From Megachile rotundata (lineage: Eukaryota > Arthropoda > Insecta > Hymenoptera > Megachilidae), in NCBI RefSeq assembly GCF_050947335.1, contig NW_027473314.1:4402001-4466000 (forward strand): a stretch of 64,000 bases of DNA, given 5' to 3'. Shown here piece after piece: positions 48,157 through 61,626 of the stretch (the first letter of the stretch is position 1; each line of letters opens with the position of its first letter). Position numbers and translations under genes: made by a program. A model generated the notes under the pieces. It searched no databases and was not told the origin of the DNA. It saw only the letters and a list, made by a program, of their open reading frames with translations.

Positions 48157-51100
48157 ACAATCAAAATCATATAATCACAATCATACAATCTGAATCATGC
48201 AATTACAATCATACGATCATAATCATGCAAGAACAATCATACAATCACAATCATGGAACTATAATTATACAACCACAATCATACGATCACAATCATACAT
48301 TCGCAATCATACAAACACAATCATAAAATCTCAATCATACAATCGCAATGTCACAATCACAATCATACAATCACAATCATACAAACGCAATCATACAATC
48401 ACAATCATATAATCACAATCATACAATCACAATCATTCAACCACAAGCATACAATCACAATCATACAATCACAATCATACAATCACGATCATACAATCAC
48501 GATCATACAATCACAATCATACAATCACAATCATACAAATAACATCATACAAATAAAATCATACAACCACAATCATACAATCACAATCATACAATCACAG
48601 TCATACAATCACAATCATACAATCGCAATCATACAAATAACATCATACAAATAAAATCATACAACCACAATCATACAATCACAATCATACAATCACAGTC
48701 ATACAATCACAGTCATACAATCACAATCATACAATCGCAATTATACAATCGCAATGTCACAATCACTATCATACAGTCACAATCATACAATCACAATCAT
48801 ACAATCACAATCATACAATCACAATGTTTCTATCACAATCATACAATCACAATCATACAATCGCAATCATACAATCGCAATGTCACAATCACTATCATAC
48901 AATCACAATCAAACAATCGCAATCATACAATCACAATCATACAATCACAATCATACAATCACAATCATACAATCACAATCATACAATCACAGTCATACAA
49001 TCACAATCATACAATCACAATCATACAATCACAATCATACAAATAACATCATACAAATAAAATCATACAATCACAATCATACAATCACAATCATACAAAT
49101 AACATCATACAAATCAAATCATACAACCACAATCATACAATCACAATCATACAATCACAGTCATACAATCACAGTCATACAATCACAATCATACAATCAC
49201 AATCATACAATTAAAATCATACAATCACAATCATACAATCACAATCATACAATCACAATCATACAATCGCAATCATACAATTGCAATGTCACAATCACTA
49301 TCATACAATCACAATCATACAATCACAATCATACAATCAAAATCATACAATCACAATCATACAAACACAATCATACAATCACAGTCATGCAATCACAATC
49401 ATACAATCGGAATCATACAATCGCAATATCACAATCACTATCATACAATAACAATCATACAATCACAGTCATACAATCACAATCATACAATCACAATCAT
49501 ACAATCACAATCATACAATCACAGTCATACAATCACAATCACACAATCGCAATCATACAATCGCAATGTCACAATCACTATCGTACAATCACAATCATAC
49601 AATCACAATCATACAATCACGATCATACAATCACGATCATACAATCACGATCATACAATCACGATCATACAATCACAATCATGGAACTATAATTATACAA
49701 CCACAATCATACGATCACAATCATACATTCGCAATCATACAAACACAATCATGAAATCTCAATCATACAATCGCAATGTCACAATCACAATCATACAATC
49801 ACAATCATACAAACGCAATCATACAATCACAATCATATAATCACAATCATACAATCACAATCATTCAACCACAAGCATACAATCACAATCATACAATCAC
49901 AATCATACAATCACAATCATGCAATCACAATCATACAATCACAATCATACAATAAAAGTCATACAATCACAATCATACAATGACAATCATACAATCACAA
50001 TCATACAATCACAATCATACAAACACAATCATACAATCACAGTCATGCAATCACAATCATACAATCGCAATCATACAATCGCAATATCACAATCACTATC
50101 ATACAATAACAATCATACAATCACGATCACACAATCACGATCATACAATCACGATCATACAATCACGATCATACAATCACGATCATACAATCACGATCAC
50201 ACAATCACGATCATACAATCGCAATATTACAATCGCAATCATGCAATCACAATCATACAATTAAAATCATACAATCACAATCATACAATGACAATCATAC
50301 AATCACAATCATACAATCATAATCATACAATCACCATCATACAACCACAATCATACAATCACAATCATACAATCGCAATCATACAATCACAATCATACAA
50401 TCACAATCATATAATCACAATCATGCAATCACAATCATACAATCACAATCATATAATCACAATCATGCAATCACAATCATACAATCGAAATCATACAATC
50501 ACAATCATACAGTCGCAGTCATGCAATGACAATCATACAATCACAATCATACAATTAAAATCATACAATCACAATCATACAATCACAATCATATAATCAC
50601 AATCATGCAATCACAATCATACAATCACAATCATACAATCAGAATCATACAATAAAAGTCATACAATCACAATCATACAATGACAATCATACAATCAAAA
50701 TCATACAATCACAATCATACAAACACAATCATACAATCACAGTCATGCAATCACAATCATACAATCACAATCATACAATCGCAATCATACAATCGCAATC
50801 ATACAATCGCAATGTCACAATCACTATCGTACAATCACAATCATACAATCACAATCATACAATCACGATCATACAATCACGATCATACAATCACGATCAT
50901 ACAATCACGATCATACAATCACAATCATACAATCACAATCATACAATCGCAATATTACAATCGCAATCATACAATCGCAATGTCACAATCATTATCATAC
51001 AGTCACAATCATACAATCACAATCATACAATCCCAATCATTCAATCTCAATCATACAATCACAATCATATAATCACAATCATACAATCACAATCATACAA

Positions 51101-51486
51101 TCACCATCATACAATCACCATCATACAATCACCATCATACAATCACAATCACACAATCAAAATCATATAATCACAATCATACAATCTGAATCATGCAATT
51201 ACAATCATACGATCATAATCATGCAAGAACAATCATACAATCACAATCATGGAACTATAATTATACAACCACAATCATACGATCACAATCATACATTCGC
51301 AATCATACAAACACAATCATAAAATCTCAATCATACAATCGCAATGTCACAATCACAATCATACAATCACAATCATACAAACGCAATCATACAATCACAA
51401 TCATATAATCACAATCATACAATCACAATCATTCAACCACAAGCATACAATCACAATCATACAATCACAATCATACAATCACAATC
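48157..51486 (+). repeat. Displaced HOR-C segment
   Basis: This matches 26373-29704 at an offset of 21,784 bp, then 21,770 bp after losing one unit just before the gtttctatc tag (48826), then 21,784 bp again after gaining one cgatcat unit near 50,170. The ggaact spacings are therefore 102 and 112 units where HOR-C has 103 and 111. It shows whole-unit gain and loss since copying. Confidence 0.83.
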
Positions 51487-53236
51487 ATACAATCTCAATC
51501 ATGCAATCACAATCATACAATCAAAATCATACAACCACAATCATACAATCACAATCATACAATCACAATCATACAATCACAGTCATACAATCACAATCAT
51601 ACAATCACAATCATACAATCACAATCATACAATTAAAATCATACAATCACAATCATACAATGACAATCATACAATCACAATCATACAATCACAATCATAC
51701 AATCACAATCATACAATCACAATCATATAATCACAATCATGCAATCACAGTCATACAATCACTATCATACAATAACAATCATACAATCACGATCATACAA
51801 TCACGATCATACAATCACGATCATACAATCACGATCATACAATCACGATCATACAATCACGATCACACAATCACGATCATACAATCGCAATATTACAATC
51901 GCAATCATACAATCACAATCATACAATTAAAATCATACAATCACAATCATACAATGACAATCATACAATCACAATCATACAATCACAATCATATAATCAC
52001 AATCATGCAATCACAATCATACAATCGAAATCATACAATCACAATCATACAGTCGCAATCATGCAATGACAATCATACAATCACAATCATACAATTAAAA
52101 TCATACAATCATAATCATACAATCACCATCATACAATCACAATCATACAATCACAATCATATAATCACAGTCATACAATCGCAATATTACAATCGCAATC
52201 ATACAATCACAAACATCCAATTAAAATCATACAATCACAATCATACAATGACAATCATACAATCACAATCATACAATCACAATCATACAATCACAATCAT
52301 ACAATCAGAATCATACAATCACAATCATACAATCACAATCATATAATCACAATCATGCAATCACAATCATACAATCGAAATCATACAATCACAATCATAC
52401 AGTCGCAATCATGCAATGACAATCATACAATCACAATCATACAATTAAAATCATACAATCACAATCATACAATCACAATCATACAATCACAATCATGCAA
52501 TCACAATCATACAATCACAATCATACAATCACAATCATACAATAAAAGTCATACAATCACAATCATACAATGACAATCATACAATCAAAATCATACAATC
52601 ACAATCATACAAACACAATCATACAATCACAGTCATGCAATCACAATCATACAGTCGCAATCATACAATCGCAATATCACAATCACTATCATACAATAAC
52701 AATCATACAATCACAGTCATACAATCACAATCATACAATCACAATCATACAATCACAATCATACAATCACAGTCATACAATCACAATCACACAATCGCAA
52801 TCATACAATCGCAATGTCACAATCACTACCGTACAATCACAATCATACAATCACAATCATACAATCACGATCATACAATCACGATCATACAATCACGATC
52901 ATACAATCACGATCATACAATCACAATCATACAATCACAATCATACAATCGCAATATTACAATCGCAATCATACAATCGCAATGTCACAATCATTATCAT
53001 ACAGTCACAATCATACAATCACAATCATACAATCCCAATCATTCAATCTCAATCATACAATCACAATCATATAATCACAATCATACAATCACAATCATAC
53101 AATCACCATCATACAATCACCATCATACAATCACCATCATACAATCACAATCACACAACCAAAATCATATAATCACAATCATACAATCACAATCATGGAA
53201 CTATAATTATACAACCACAATCATACAATCACAATC
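51487..53236 (+). repeat. Displaced HOR-B-end segment
   Basis: This matches 21905-23654 at an offset of 29,582 bp (2,113 units), including the junction between HOR-B and the bridge module, with ggaact at 53197 corresponding to 23615. It has no HOR-A portion. Confidence 0.78.
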
Positions 53237-54936
53237 ATGCAATCACAATCATACAATCACAATCATACTATAAAAGTCATACAATCACAATCATACAATG
53301 ACAATCATACAATCACAATCATACAATCACAATCATACAAACACAATCATACAATCACAGTCATGCAATCACAATCATACAATCGCAATCATACAATCGC
53401 AATATCACAATCACTATCATACAATAACAATCATACAATCACGATCATACAATCACGATCATACAATCACGATCATACAATCACGATCATACAATCACGA
53501 TCATACAATCACGATCACACAATCACGACCATACAATCGCAATATTACAATCGCAATCATACAATCACAATCATACAATTAAAATCATACAATTAAAATC
53601 ATACAATCACAATCATACAATCACAATCATACAATCACAATCATACAATAAAAGTCATACAATCACAATCATACAATGACAATCATACAATCAAAATCAT
53701 ACAATCACAATCATACAAACACAATCATACAATCACAGTCATGCAATCACAATCATACAATCGCAATCATACAATCGCAATATCACAATAACTATCATAC
53801 AATAACAATCATACAATCACAGTCATACAATCACAATCATACAATCACAATCATACAATCACAATCATACAATCACAGTCATACAATCACAATCACACAA
53901 TCGCAATCATACAATCGCAATGTCACAATCACTACCGTACAATCACAATCATACAATCACAATCATACAATCACGATCATACAATCACGATCATACAATC
54001 ACGATCATACAATCACGATCATACAATCACAATCATACAATCACAATCATACAATCGCAATATTACAATCGCAATCATACAATCGCAATGTCACAATCAT
54101 TATCATACAGTCACAATCATACAATCACAATCATACAATCCCAATCATTCAATCTCAATCATACAATCACAATCATATAATCACAATCATACAATCACAA
54201 TCATACAATCACCATCATACAATCACCATCATACAATCACCATCATACAATCACAATCACACAACCAAAATCATATAATCACAATCATACAATCACAATC
54301 ATGGAACTATAATTATACAACCACAATCATACAATCACAATCATGCAATCACAATCATACAATCACAATCATACTATAAAAGTCATACAATCACAATCAT
54401 ACAATGACAATCATACAATCACAATCATACAATCACAATCATACAAACACAATCATACAATCACAGTCATGCAATCACAATCATACAATCGCAATCATAC
54501 AATCGCAATATCACAATCACTATCATACAATAACAATCATACAATCACGATCATACAATCACGATCATACAATCACGATCATACAATCACGATCATACAA
54601 TCACGATCACACAATCACGACCATACAATCGCAATATTACAATCGCAATCATACAATCACAATCATACAATTAAAATCATACAATTAAAATCATACAATC
54701 ACAATCATACAATCACAATCATACAATCACAATCATACAATAAAAGTCATACAATCACAATCATACAATGACAATCATACAATCAAAATCATACAATCAC
54801 AATCATACAAACACAATCATACAATCACAGTCATGCAATCACAATCATACAATCGCAATCATACAATCGCAATATCAAAATAACTATCATACAATAACAA
54901 TCATACAATCACAGTCATACAATCACAATCATACAA
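52814..54936 (+). repeat. 1,106-bp (79-unit) tandem duplication
   Basis: Bases from 52814 recur from 53920, and bases from 53237 recur from 54343. The ggaact units at 53197 and 54303 are 1,106 bp apart. One extra cgatcat unit near 53,490 in the first copy makes the later offset 1,092 bp. The corresponding part of the HOR-B/bridge region near 23 kb has only one copy, so this duplication is private to this place. Confidence 0.8.
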
Positions 54937-56584
54937 TCACAATCATACAATCACAATCATACAATCACAGTCATACAATCACAATCACAAAATCGCAATC
55001 ATACAATCGCAATGTCACAATCACTATCGTACAATCACAATCATACAATCACAATCATACAATCACGATCATACAATCACGATCATACAATCACGATCAT
55101 ACAATCACGATCATACAATCACAATCACGGAACTATAATTATACAACCACAATCATACGATCACAATCATACATTCGCAATCATACAAACACAATCATAA
55201 AATCTCAATCATACAATCGCAATGTCACAATCACAATCATACAATCACAATCATACAAACGCAATCATACAATCACAATCATATAATCACAATCATACAA
55301 TCACAATCATTCAACCACAAGCATACAATCACAATCATACAATCACAATCATACAATCACAATCATGCAATCACAATCATACAATCACAATCATACAATA
55401 AAAGTCATACAATCACAATCATACAATGACAATCATACAATCACAATCATACAATCACAATCATACAAACACAATCATACAATCACAGTCATGCAATCAC
55501 AATCATACAATCGCAATCATACAATCGCAATATCACAATCACTATCATACAATAACAATCATACAATCACGGTCACACAATCACGATCATACAATCACGA
55601 TCATACAATCACGATCATACAATCACGATCACACAATCACGATCATACAATCGCAATATTACAATCGCAATCATACAATCACAATCATACAATTAAAATC
55701 ATACAACCACAATCATACAATGACAATCATACAATCACAATCATACAATCATAATCAAACAATCACCATCATACAACCACAATCATACAATCACAATCAT
55801 ACAATCGCAATCATACAATCACAATCATACAATCACAATCATATAATCACAATCATGCAATCACAATCATACAATCACAATCATATAATCACAATCATGC
55901 AATCACAATCATACAATCGAAATCATACAATCACAATCATACAGTCGCAATCATGCAATGACAATCATACAATCACAATCATACAATTAAAATCATACAA
56001 TCACAATCATACAATCACAATCATATAATCACAATCATGCAATCACAATCATACAATCACAATCATACAATCACAATCATACAATAAAAGTCATACAATC
56101 ACAATCATACAATGACAATCATACAATCAAAATCATACAATCACAATCATACAAACACAATCATACAATCACAGTCATGCAATCACAATCATACAATCAC
56201 AATCATACAATCGCAATCATACAATCGCAATCATACAATCGCAATGTCACAATCACTATCGTACAATCACAATCATACCATCACAATCATACAATCACGA
56301 TCATACAATCACGATCATACAATCACGATCATACAATCACGATCATACAATCACAATCATACAATCACAATCATACAATCGCAATATTACAATCGCAATC
56401 ATACAATCGCAATGTCACAATCATTATCATACAGTCACAATCATACAATCACAATCACACAATCCCAATCATTCAATCTCAATCATACAATCACAATCAT
56501 ATAATCACAATCATACAATCACAATCATACAATCACCATCATACAATCACCATCATACAATCACCATCATACAATCACAATCAC
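54343..56584 (+). repeat. Displaced HOR-C-start segment
   Basis: This matches 23655-25896 at an offset of 30,688 bp (2,192 units), with ggaact at 55129 for 24441 and, just beyond, 56683 for 25995. It then passes into HOR-D at a point where the two HORs share sequence. Confidence 0.8.
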
Positions 56585-59500
56585 ACAATCAAAATCATAT
56601 AATCACAATCATACAATCTGAATCATGCAATTACAATCATACGATCATAATCATGCAAGAACAATCATACAATCACAATCATGGAACTATAATTATACAA
56701 CCACAATCATACGATCACAATCATACATTCGCAATCATACAAACACAATCATAAAATCTCAATCATACAATCGCAATGTCACAATCACAATCATACAATC
56801 ACAATCATACAAACGCAATCATACAATCACAATCATATAATCACAATCATACAATCACAATCATTCAACCACAAGCATACAATCACAATCATACAATCAC
56901 AATCATACAATCACAATCATACAATCTCAATCATGCAATCACAATCATACAATCAAAATCATACAACCACAATCATACAATCACAATCATACAATCACAA
57001 TCATACAATCACAGTCATACAATCACAATCATACAATCACAATCATACAATCACAATCATACAATTAAAATCATACAATCACAATCATACAATGACAATC
57101 ATACAATCACAACCATACAATCACAATCATACAATCACAATCATACAATCACAATCATATAATCACAATCATGCAATCACAGTCATACAATCACTATCAT
57201 ACAATAACAATCATACAATCACGATCATACAATCACGATCATACAATCACGATCATACAATCACGATCATACAATCACGATCACACAATCACGATCATAC
57301 AATCGCAATATTACAATCGCAATCATACAATCACAATCATACAATGACAATCATACAATCACAATCATACAATCACAATCATACAATCACAATCATACAA
57401 TCAGAATCATACAATCACAATCATACAATCACAATCATATAATCACAATCATGCAATCACAATCATACAATCGAAATCATACAATCACAATCATACAGTC
57501 GCAATCATGCAATGACAATCATACAATCACTATCATACAATTAAAATCATACAATCACAATCATACAATCACAATCATACAATCACAATCATGCAATCAC
57601 AATCATACAATCACTATCATACAATCACAATCATACAATAAAAGTCATACAATCACAATCATACAATGACAATCATACAATCAAAATCATACAATCACAA
57701 TCATACAAACACAATCATACAATCACAGTCATGCAATCACAATCATACAGTCGCAATCATACAATCGCAATATCACAATCACTATCATACAATAACAATC
57801 ATACAATCACAGTCATACAATCACAATCATACAATCACAATCATACAATCACAATCATACAATCACAGTCATACAATCACAATCACACAATCGCAATCAT
57901 ACAATCGCAATGTCACAATCACTATCGTACAATCACAATCATACAATCACAATCATACAATCACGATCATACAATCACAGTCATACAATCACAATCATAC
58001 AATCACAATCATACAATCACAATCATACAATCACAATCATACAATCACAGTCATACAATCACAATCACACAATCGCAATCATACAATCGCAATGTCACAA
58101 TCACTATCGTACAATCACAATCATACAATCACAATCATACAATCACGATCATACAATCACGATCATACAATCACAATCATACAATCCCAATCATTCAATC
58201 TCAATCATACAATCACAATCATATAATCACAATCATACAATCACAATCATACAATCACCATCATACAATCACCATCATACAATCACCATCATACAATCAT
58301 AATCACACAACCAAAATCATATAATCACAATCATACAATCACAATCATGGAACTATAATTATACAACCACAATCATACGATCACAATCATACATTCGCAA
58401 TCATACAAACACAATCATAAAATCTCAATCATACAATCGCAATGTCACAATCACAATCATACAATCACAATCATACAAACGCAATCATACAATCACAATC
58501 ATATAATCACAATCATACAATCACAATCATTCAACCACAAGCATACAATCACAATCATACAATCACAATCATACAATCACAATCATGCAATCACAATCAT
58601 ACAATCACAATCATACTATAAAAGTCATACAATCACAATCATACAATGACAATCATACAATCACAATCATACAATCACAATCATACAAACACAATCATAC
58701 AATCACAGTCATGCAATCACAATCATACAATCGCAATCATACAATCGCAATATCACAATCACTATCATACAATAACAATCATACAATCACGATCATACAA
58801 TCACGATCATACAATCACGATCATACAATCACGATCATACAATCACGATCACACAATCACGACCATACAATCGCAATATTACAATCGCAATCATACAATC
58901 ACAATCATACAATTAAAATCATACAATCACAATCATACAATGACAATCATACAATCACAATCATACAATCATAATCATACAATCACCATCATACAATCAC
59001 AATCATACAATCACAATCATATAATCACAGTCATACAATCGCAATATTACAATCGCAATCATACAATCACAAACATCCAATTAAAATCATACAATCACAA
59101 TCATACAATGACAATCATACAATCACAATCATACAATCACAATCATACAATCACCATCATACAATCACAATCATACAATCACAATCATATAATCACAGTC
59201 ATACAATCGCAATATTACAATCGCAATCATACAATCACAAACATCCAATTAAAATCATACAATCACAATCATACAATGACAATCATACAATCACAATCAT
59301 ACAATCACAATCATACAATCACAATCATACAATCAGAATCATACAATCACAATCATACAATCACAATCATATAATCACAATCATGCAATCACAATCATAC
59401 AATCGAAATCATACAATCACAATCATACAGTCGCAATCATGCAATGACAATCATACAATCACAATCATACAATTAAAATCATACAATCACAATCATACAA

Positions 59501-60532
59501 TCACAATCATATAATCACAATCATGCAATCACAATCATACAATCACAATCATACAATCACAATCATACAATAAAAGTCATACAATCACAATCATACAATG
59601 ACAATCATACAATCAAAATCATACAATCACAATCATACAAACACAATCATACAATCACAGTCATGCAATCACAATCATACAATCACAATCATACAATCGC
59701 AATCATACAATCGCAATCATACAATCGCAATGTCACAATCACTATCGTACAATCACAATCATACAATCACAATCATACAATCACGATCATACAATCACGA
59801 TCATACAATCACGATCATACAATCACAATCATACAATCACAATCATACAATCGCAATATTACAATCGCAATCATACAATCGCAATGTCACAATCATTATC
59901 ATACAGTCACAATCATACAATCACAATCATACAATCCCAATCATTCAATCTCAATCATACAATCACAATCATATAATCACAATCATACAATCACAATCAT
60001 ACAATCACCATCATACAATCACCATCATACAATCACCATCATACAATCACAATCACACAATCAAAATCATATAATCACAATCATACAATCTGAATCATGC
60101 AATTACAATCATACGATCATAATCATGCAAGAACAATCATACAATCACAATCATGGAACTATAATTATACAACCACAATCATACGATCACAATCATACAT
60201 TCGCAATCATACAAACACAATCATAAAATCTCAATCATACAATCGCAATGTCACAATCACAATCATACAATCACAATCATACAAACGCAATCATACAATC
60301 ACAATCATATAATCACAATCATACAATCACAATCATTCAACCACAAGCATACAATCACAATCATACAATCACAATCATACAATCACGATCATACAATCAC
60401 GATCATACAATCACGATCATACAATCACGATCATACAATCACGATCATACAATCACGATCATACAATCACAATCATACAATCACAATCATACAAATAACA
60501 TCATACAAATAAAATCATACAACCACAATCAC
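56585..60532 (+). repeat. HOR-D copy 3 (3,948 bp, 282 units)
   Basis: This matches 40317-44236 at an offset of 16,268 bp, then 16,296 bp after about 59.9 kb, where it keeps two units (including a gtcacaatcat-type unit near 59,905) that copies 1 and 2 lack. The ggaact starts are 56683, 58349, 60155 and 60631. It lies 8.4 kb from the other two copies, so HOR-D is not a single simple tandem block. Confidence 0.84.
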
Positions 60533-61626
60533 ACAATCAAAATCATATAATCACAATCATACAATCTGAATCATGCAATTACAATCATACGATCATAATC
60601 ATGCAAGAACAATCATACAATCACAATCATGGAACTATAATTATACAACCACAATCATACGATCACAATCATACATTCGCAATCATACAAACACAATCAT
60701 AAAATCTCAATCATACAATCGCAATGTCACAATCACAATCATACAATCACAATCATACAAACGCAATCATACAATCACAATCATATAATCACAATCATAC
60801 AATCACAATCATTCAACCACAAGCATACAATCACAATCATACAATCACAATCATACAATCACGATCATACAATCACGATCATACAATCACAATCATACAA
60901 TCACAATCATACAAATAACATCATACAAATAAAATCATACAACCACAATCATACAATCACAATCATACAATCACAGTCATACAATCACAATCATACAATC
61001 GCAATCATACAAATAACATCATACAAATAAAATCATACAACCACAATCATACAATCACAATCATACAATCACAGTCATACAATCACAGTCATACAATCAC
61101 AATCATACAATCGCAATTATACAATCGCAATGTCACAATCACTATCATACAGTCACAATCATACAATCACAATCATACAATCACAATCATACAATCACAA
61201 TCATACAATCACAATGTTTCTATCACAATCATACAATCACAATCATACAATCGCAATCATACAATCGCAATGTCACAATCACTATCATACAATCACAATC
61301 AAACAATCGCAATCATACAATCACAATCATACAATCACAATCATACAATCACAATCATACAATCACAATCATACAATCACAGTCATACAATCACAATCAT
61401 ACAATCACAATCATACAATCACAATCATACAAATAACATCATACAAATAAAATCATACAATCACAATCATACAATCACAATCATACAAATAACATCATAC
61501 AAATCAAATCATACAACCACAATCATACAATCACAATCATACAATCACAGTCATACAATCACAGTCATACAATCACAATCATACAATCACAATCATACAA
61601 TTAAAATCATACAATCACAATCATAC
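60533..61626 (+). repeat. HOR-C-like segment with gtttctatc tag
   Basis: This matches 26373-27466 at an offset of 34,160 bp (2,440 units), with the gtttctatc tag at 61216 and acaaataacatcat pairs. The match ends at 61627, where a unit acaatgacaatcct starts the unmatched right segment. Confidence 0.82.
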
